DNA from: Thauera carbonicopians
GTDB lineage: Bacteria; Pseudomonadota; Gammaproteobacteria; Burkholderiales; Rhodocyclaceae
Reading direction: 5' to 3'
NCBI RefSeq assembly: GCF_025699485.1
Contig: NZ_JANUXN010000029.1
Location: 1 to 34,100 of the forward strand
DNA: 34,100 nt
Shown here: piece after piece, positions 32,735 through 34,100 of the stretch
Layout: each line of letters starts with the position of its first letter
Numbering within the stretch: the stretch's first letter is position 1
The notes under the pieces: model-generated
The model's input: the letters and a program-made list of their open reading frames with translations, nothing else
Told to the model about the DNA's origin: nothing
Database searches by the model: none
Program-made: the position numbers and the translations under genes

Positions 32735-33898
32735 TCAGAACCGCCCATTGGCCGCATAGCGCGTCAAGGCGTTGGTTAGGACAGGCAGGCTGCCGGTGAG
32801 GTTCATCCCGGTATTGCGCAACGCAGCAAGAACCGGGTTGGGGTGATTGAAAAGACGGTTCAGGCCATGGGTGAGGTACTGCATCAGGAAAGGCTCTTCC
32901 GCCCGCGCGCGCGCATAGCTGCGCAGGATGGCGAGTTCGCCGATGTCCCGCCAGGCGGGCGTCCGCGCGAGCACCTCGGCCAGTGCCTTCGCATCCTGGA
33001 AGCCGAGATTGATGCCATGGCCGGACAAGGGATGGATCGCGTGCGCCGCATCGCCGATCAAGGCGATCCGCGGCTTGACCACCGACTCGATCCGCATCAG
33101 CCGCAGCGGGAACGCCGCCCGTGGCGTGATCAGGCCGAGCTCGCCCAGCGCATGCCCCCCCGCCGAAGCCACTTGCTCGCAGAAGACAGCTTCATCGAGT
33201 GCCAGCAGGCGCTCGGCGACCTCGTCCGGTGCCGACCAGACCATGGACATCCGGTTTCCGGGCAAGGGCAGCCAGGCCAGGATGCCGTCGTCGCGGAACC
33301 ACTGGAAGGCCGTCGCACGATGCGGCAGGGCGCAATCGAAATTCGCCACCACGCCGCGCTCGCCGTAGGCGGAGACGCTGGCCTCGACGCCGGCCTGCTG
33401 GCGAACCCAGGACTCCCGCCCATCGGCACCGACGACGAGGCGCGCCCGCAGCACTTTGCCGTCCTGCAGTCCCAGCGAAACCCCTTCGTCCGAAACCGTC
33501 AGGCTGGCCGGCGAGGCCGGGCAGAACAGCGTGACGTTGTGCTGCCGCTTCAGGCTTTCCCACAGTTCACGGTGAATACGGCTGGACTCGCCGATCCAGG
33601 CAAGCTCGGACAGACCGCTATCGTAGGCGGAAAAACGCAGCGCACCACCCGCATCGCCGAAGATCCGCATTTCGGCAACGGCTTGCAGGCGCTCGCGCTC
33701 CAGATGCTGCCAGACGCCGAGTTCGTCCATGAAGCGGATGCTCGCCGGGCTATAGGCATACACCCGCTGATCCCAATCCGCCGGCACGCGTGGCGCACTC
33801 GCCTCGATGACGGCCACCTTCAGGTGGGTGCGGCGCAATGCAACCGCGAGCGCCGCGCCAGCCAATCCGCCGCCGACGACAATCAGGTCGAAATTCAT
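32735..33898 (-). CDS. UbiH/UbiF/COQ6-family FAD monooxygenase
   Basis: A 387-residue flavoprotein hydroxylase for the ubiquinone ring. The dinucleotide motif is VVGGGLAGAALA (7-18). The middle motif VVGADGRESWVRQQAG and the FAD/ribityl motif GDAAHAIHPLSGHGINLGFQD (about 284-304) are complete. It works at the membrane in the ubiquinone pathway. Whether it acts on C5, C6 or another carbon cannot be read from sequence; several betaproteobacterial paralogues exist. It is the first gene of an operon with dsbC. Confidence 0.9.
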   Translation of the reverse strand: MNFDLIVVGGGLAGAALAVALRRTHLKVAVIEASAPRVPADWDQRVYAYSPASIRFMDELGVWQHLERERLQAVAEMRIFGDAGGALRFSAYDSGLSELAWIGESSRIHRELWESLKRQHNVTLFCPASPASLTVSDEGVSLGLQDGKVLRARLVVGADGRESWVRQQAGVEASVSAYGERGVVANFDCALPHRATAFQWFRDDGILAWLPLPGNRMSMVWSAPDEVAERLLALDEAVFCEQVASAGGHALGELGLITPRAAFPLRLMRIESVVKPRIALIGDAAHAIHPLSGHGINLGFQDAKALAEVLARTPAWRDIGELAILRSYARARAEEPFLMQYLTHGLNRLFNHPNPVLAALRNTGMNLTGSLPVLTNALTRYAANGRF

Positions 33899-33960
33899 TC
33901 AAGCATCCAGGCGTTGCCCTCAAGCCTGCCATTGTGCCGAATGGAGAGTTTGCCGTCACG

Positions 33961-34023
33961 CTTTGGCCAGTCCCGCCGGCTCGGCGCCGGTCCACCCACG
34001 TGCTTCACGTGCCAAAGTTTGGC
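33961..34023. repeat. Intergenic inverted-repeat region
   Basis: CTTTGGC (33961-33967) and GCCAAAG (34011-34017) are inverted copies. Between them two CACGTG boxes lie 3 bases apart (33997-34002, 34006-34011). GCCAAAGTTTGGC (34011-34023) is a perfect palindrome. The stretch lies between the ubiH promoter side and the rRNA terminator and could hold the operator of the ubiH-like gene. Confidence 0.45.
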
Positions 34024-34034
34024 GCTATAGACGT

Positions 34035-34072
34035 AAAAAAGCCCGACCACAGGATGTTGGTCGGGCATTTTT
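34035..34072 (-). terminator. Terminator of the rRNA operon
   Basis: GCCCGACC (34041-34048) and GGTCGGGC (34059-34066) form an 8-bp stem with a 10-base loop. On the minus strand the stem is followed by six T (34040-34035), directly after the 5S rRNA end. The plus strand also has a T-run, so it may work both ways. Confidence 0.88.
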
Positions 34073-34084
34073 ACGGAGTAGTTA

Positions 34085-34100
34085 GTCTGACGATGACCTA
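34085..34100 (-). rRNA. rrf: 5S rRNA, 3' end only
   Basis: The final bases read on the minus strand TAGGTCATCGTCAGAC, the 3' terminal sequence of betaproteobacterial 5S rRNA (the strand that pairs with GUCUG at the 5' end). A strong terminator follows at the expected distance. The rest of the gene, and presumably 23S and 16S, lie beyond the window edge. The exact 3' base is estimated. Confidence 0.78.

Noticed and set aside
33899-34100. tRNA genes near the rRNA operon
   Set aside because: No cloverleaf or CCA-ending acceptor stem was found; only a terminator and the 5S end are supported.

Overview
This GC-rich window reads as chromosome of a denitrifying betaproteobacterium, probably of the Rhodocyclales (Azoarcus/Thauera-like). 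The reasons are the end of a nos (nitrous oxide reductase) cluster, an FNR-type box before a cytochrome c5 gene, the glnA / DUF4124 / ntrB / ntrC order, the coaE-zapD-yacG group and the 3' end of a 5S rRNA of betaproteobacterial type. The taxonomic placement is inferred from gene content and no search was run.

Layout. 1-1457 (+): 3' end of nosL, two small unknown genes and a second NosL-like gene, the last three coupled by ATGA overlaps. 1507-6416 (-): an iron-siderophore group with a FepA/PfeA-type TonB receptor, a SAM methyltransferase with a regulatory domain, and a periplasmic binding protein. Divergent from it, 6681-8743 (+), lies a response regulator/histidine kinase pair arranged like PfeR/PfeS beside pfeA. 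8929-9369 (-): lipoprotein cytochrome c5. 9641-11007 (+): gluQ and a CoA-binding protein gene. 11006-11213: a four-repeat, cas-less type I-F CRISPR mini-array between two convergent genes. 11226-13129 (-): ybhP-like phosphatase gene and clsB. 13289-16190: LysR regulator divergent from an MFS transporter and a PaaI-type thioesterase. 16431-18096 (-): nadA and a rhodanese. 18159-19364 (+): cation diffusion facilitator.

19356-24236 (+) is the nitrogen-control block: two NtrC sites exactly 31 bp apart, a sigma-54 promoter, glnA with its terminator, a DUF4124 protein, a second sigma-54-like promoter, then ntrB and ntrC. 24341-28475 (+) is a housekeeping run: birA (no DNA-binding domain), coaX, a SPOR protein, coaE, zapD, yacG. 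After a REP-like stretch comes 28654-30606 (-): a MutT/ThiE-like fusion, a DUF815 ATPase and a 38-residue membrane protein. Divergent mltA follows (+), then ubiH-like and dsbC (-). At the right edge a terminator and 16 bases of a minus-strand 5S rRNA show that an rRNA operon lies just outside.

No gene-free stretch exceeds 300 bases. The longest (14204-14502, 9370-9640, 6417-6680, 16191-16430) each hold regulatory-looking elements listed below. The most unusual items are the orphan I-F mini-array, the methyltransferase inside the siderophore-uptake group, and several well-formed operator candidates.
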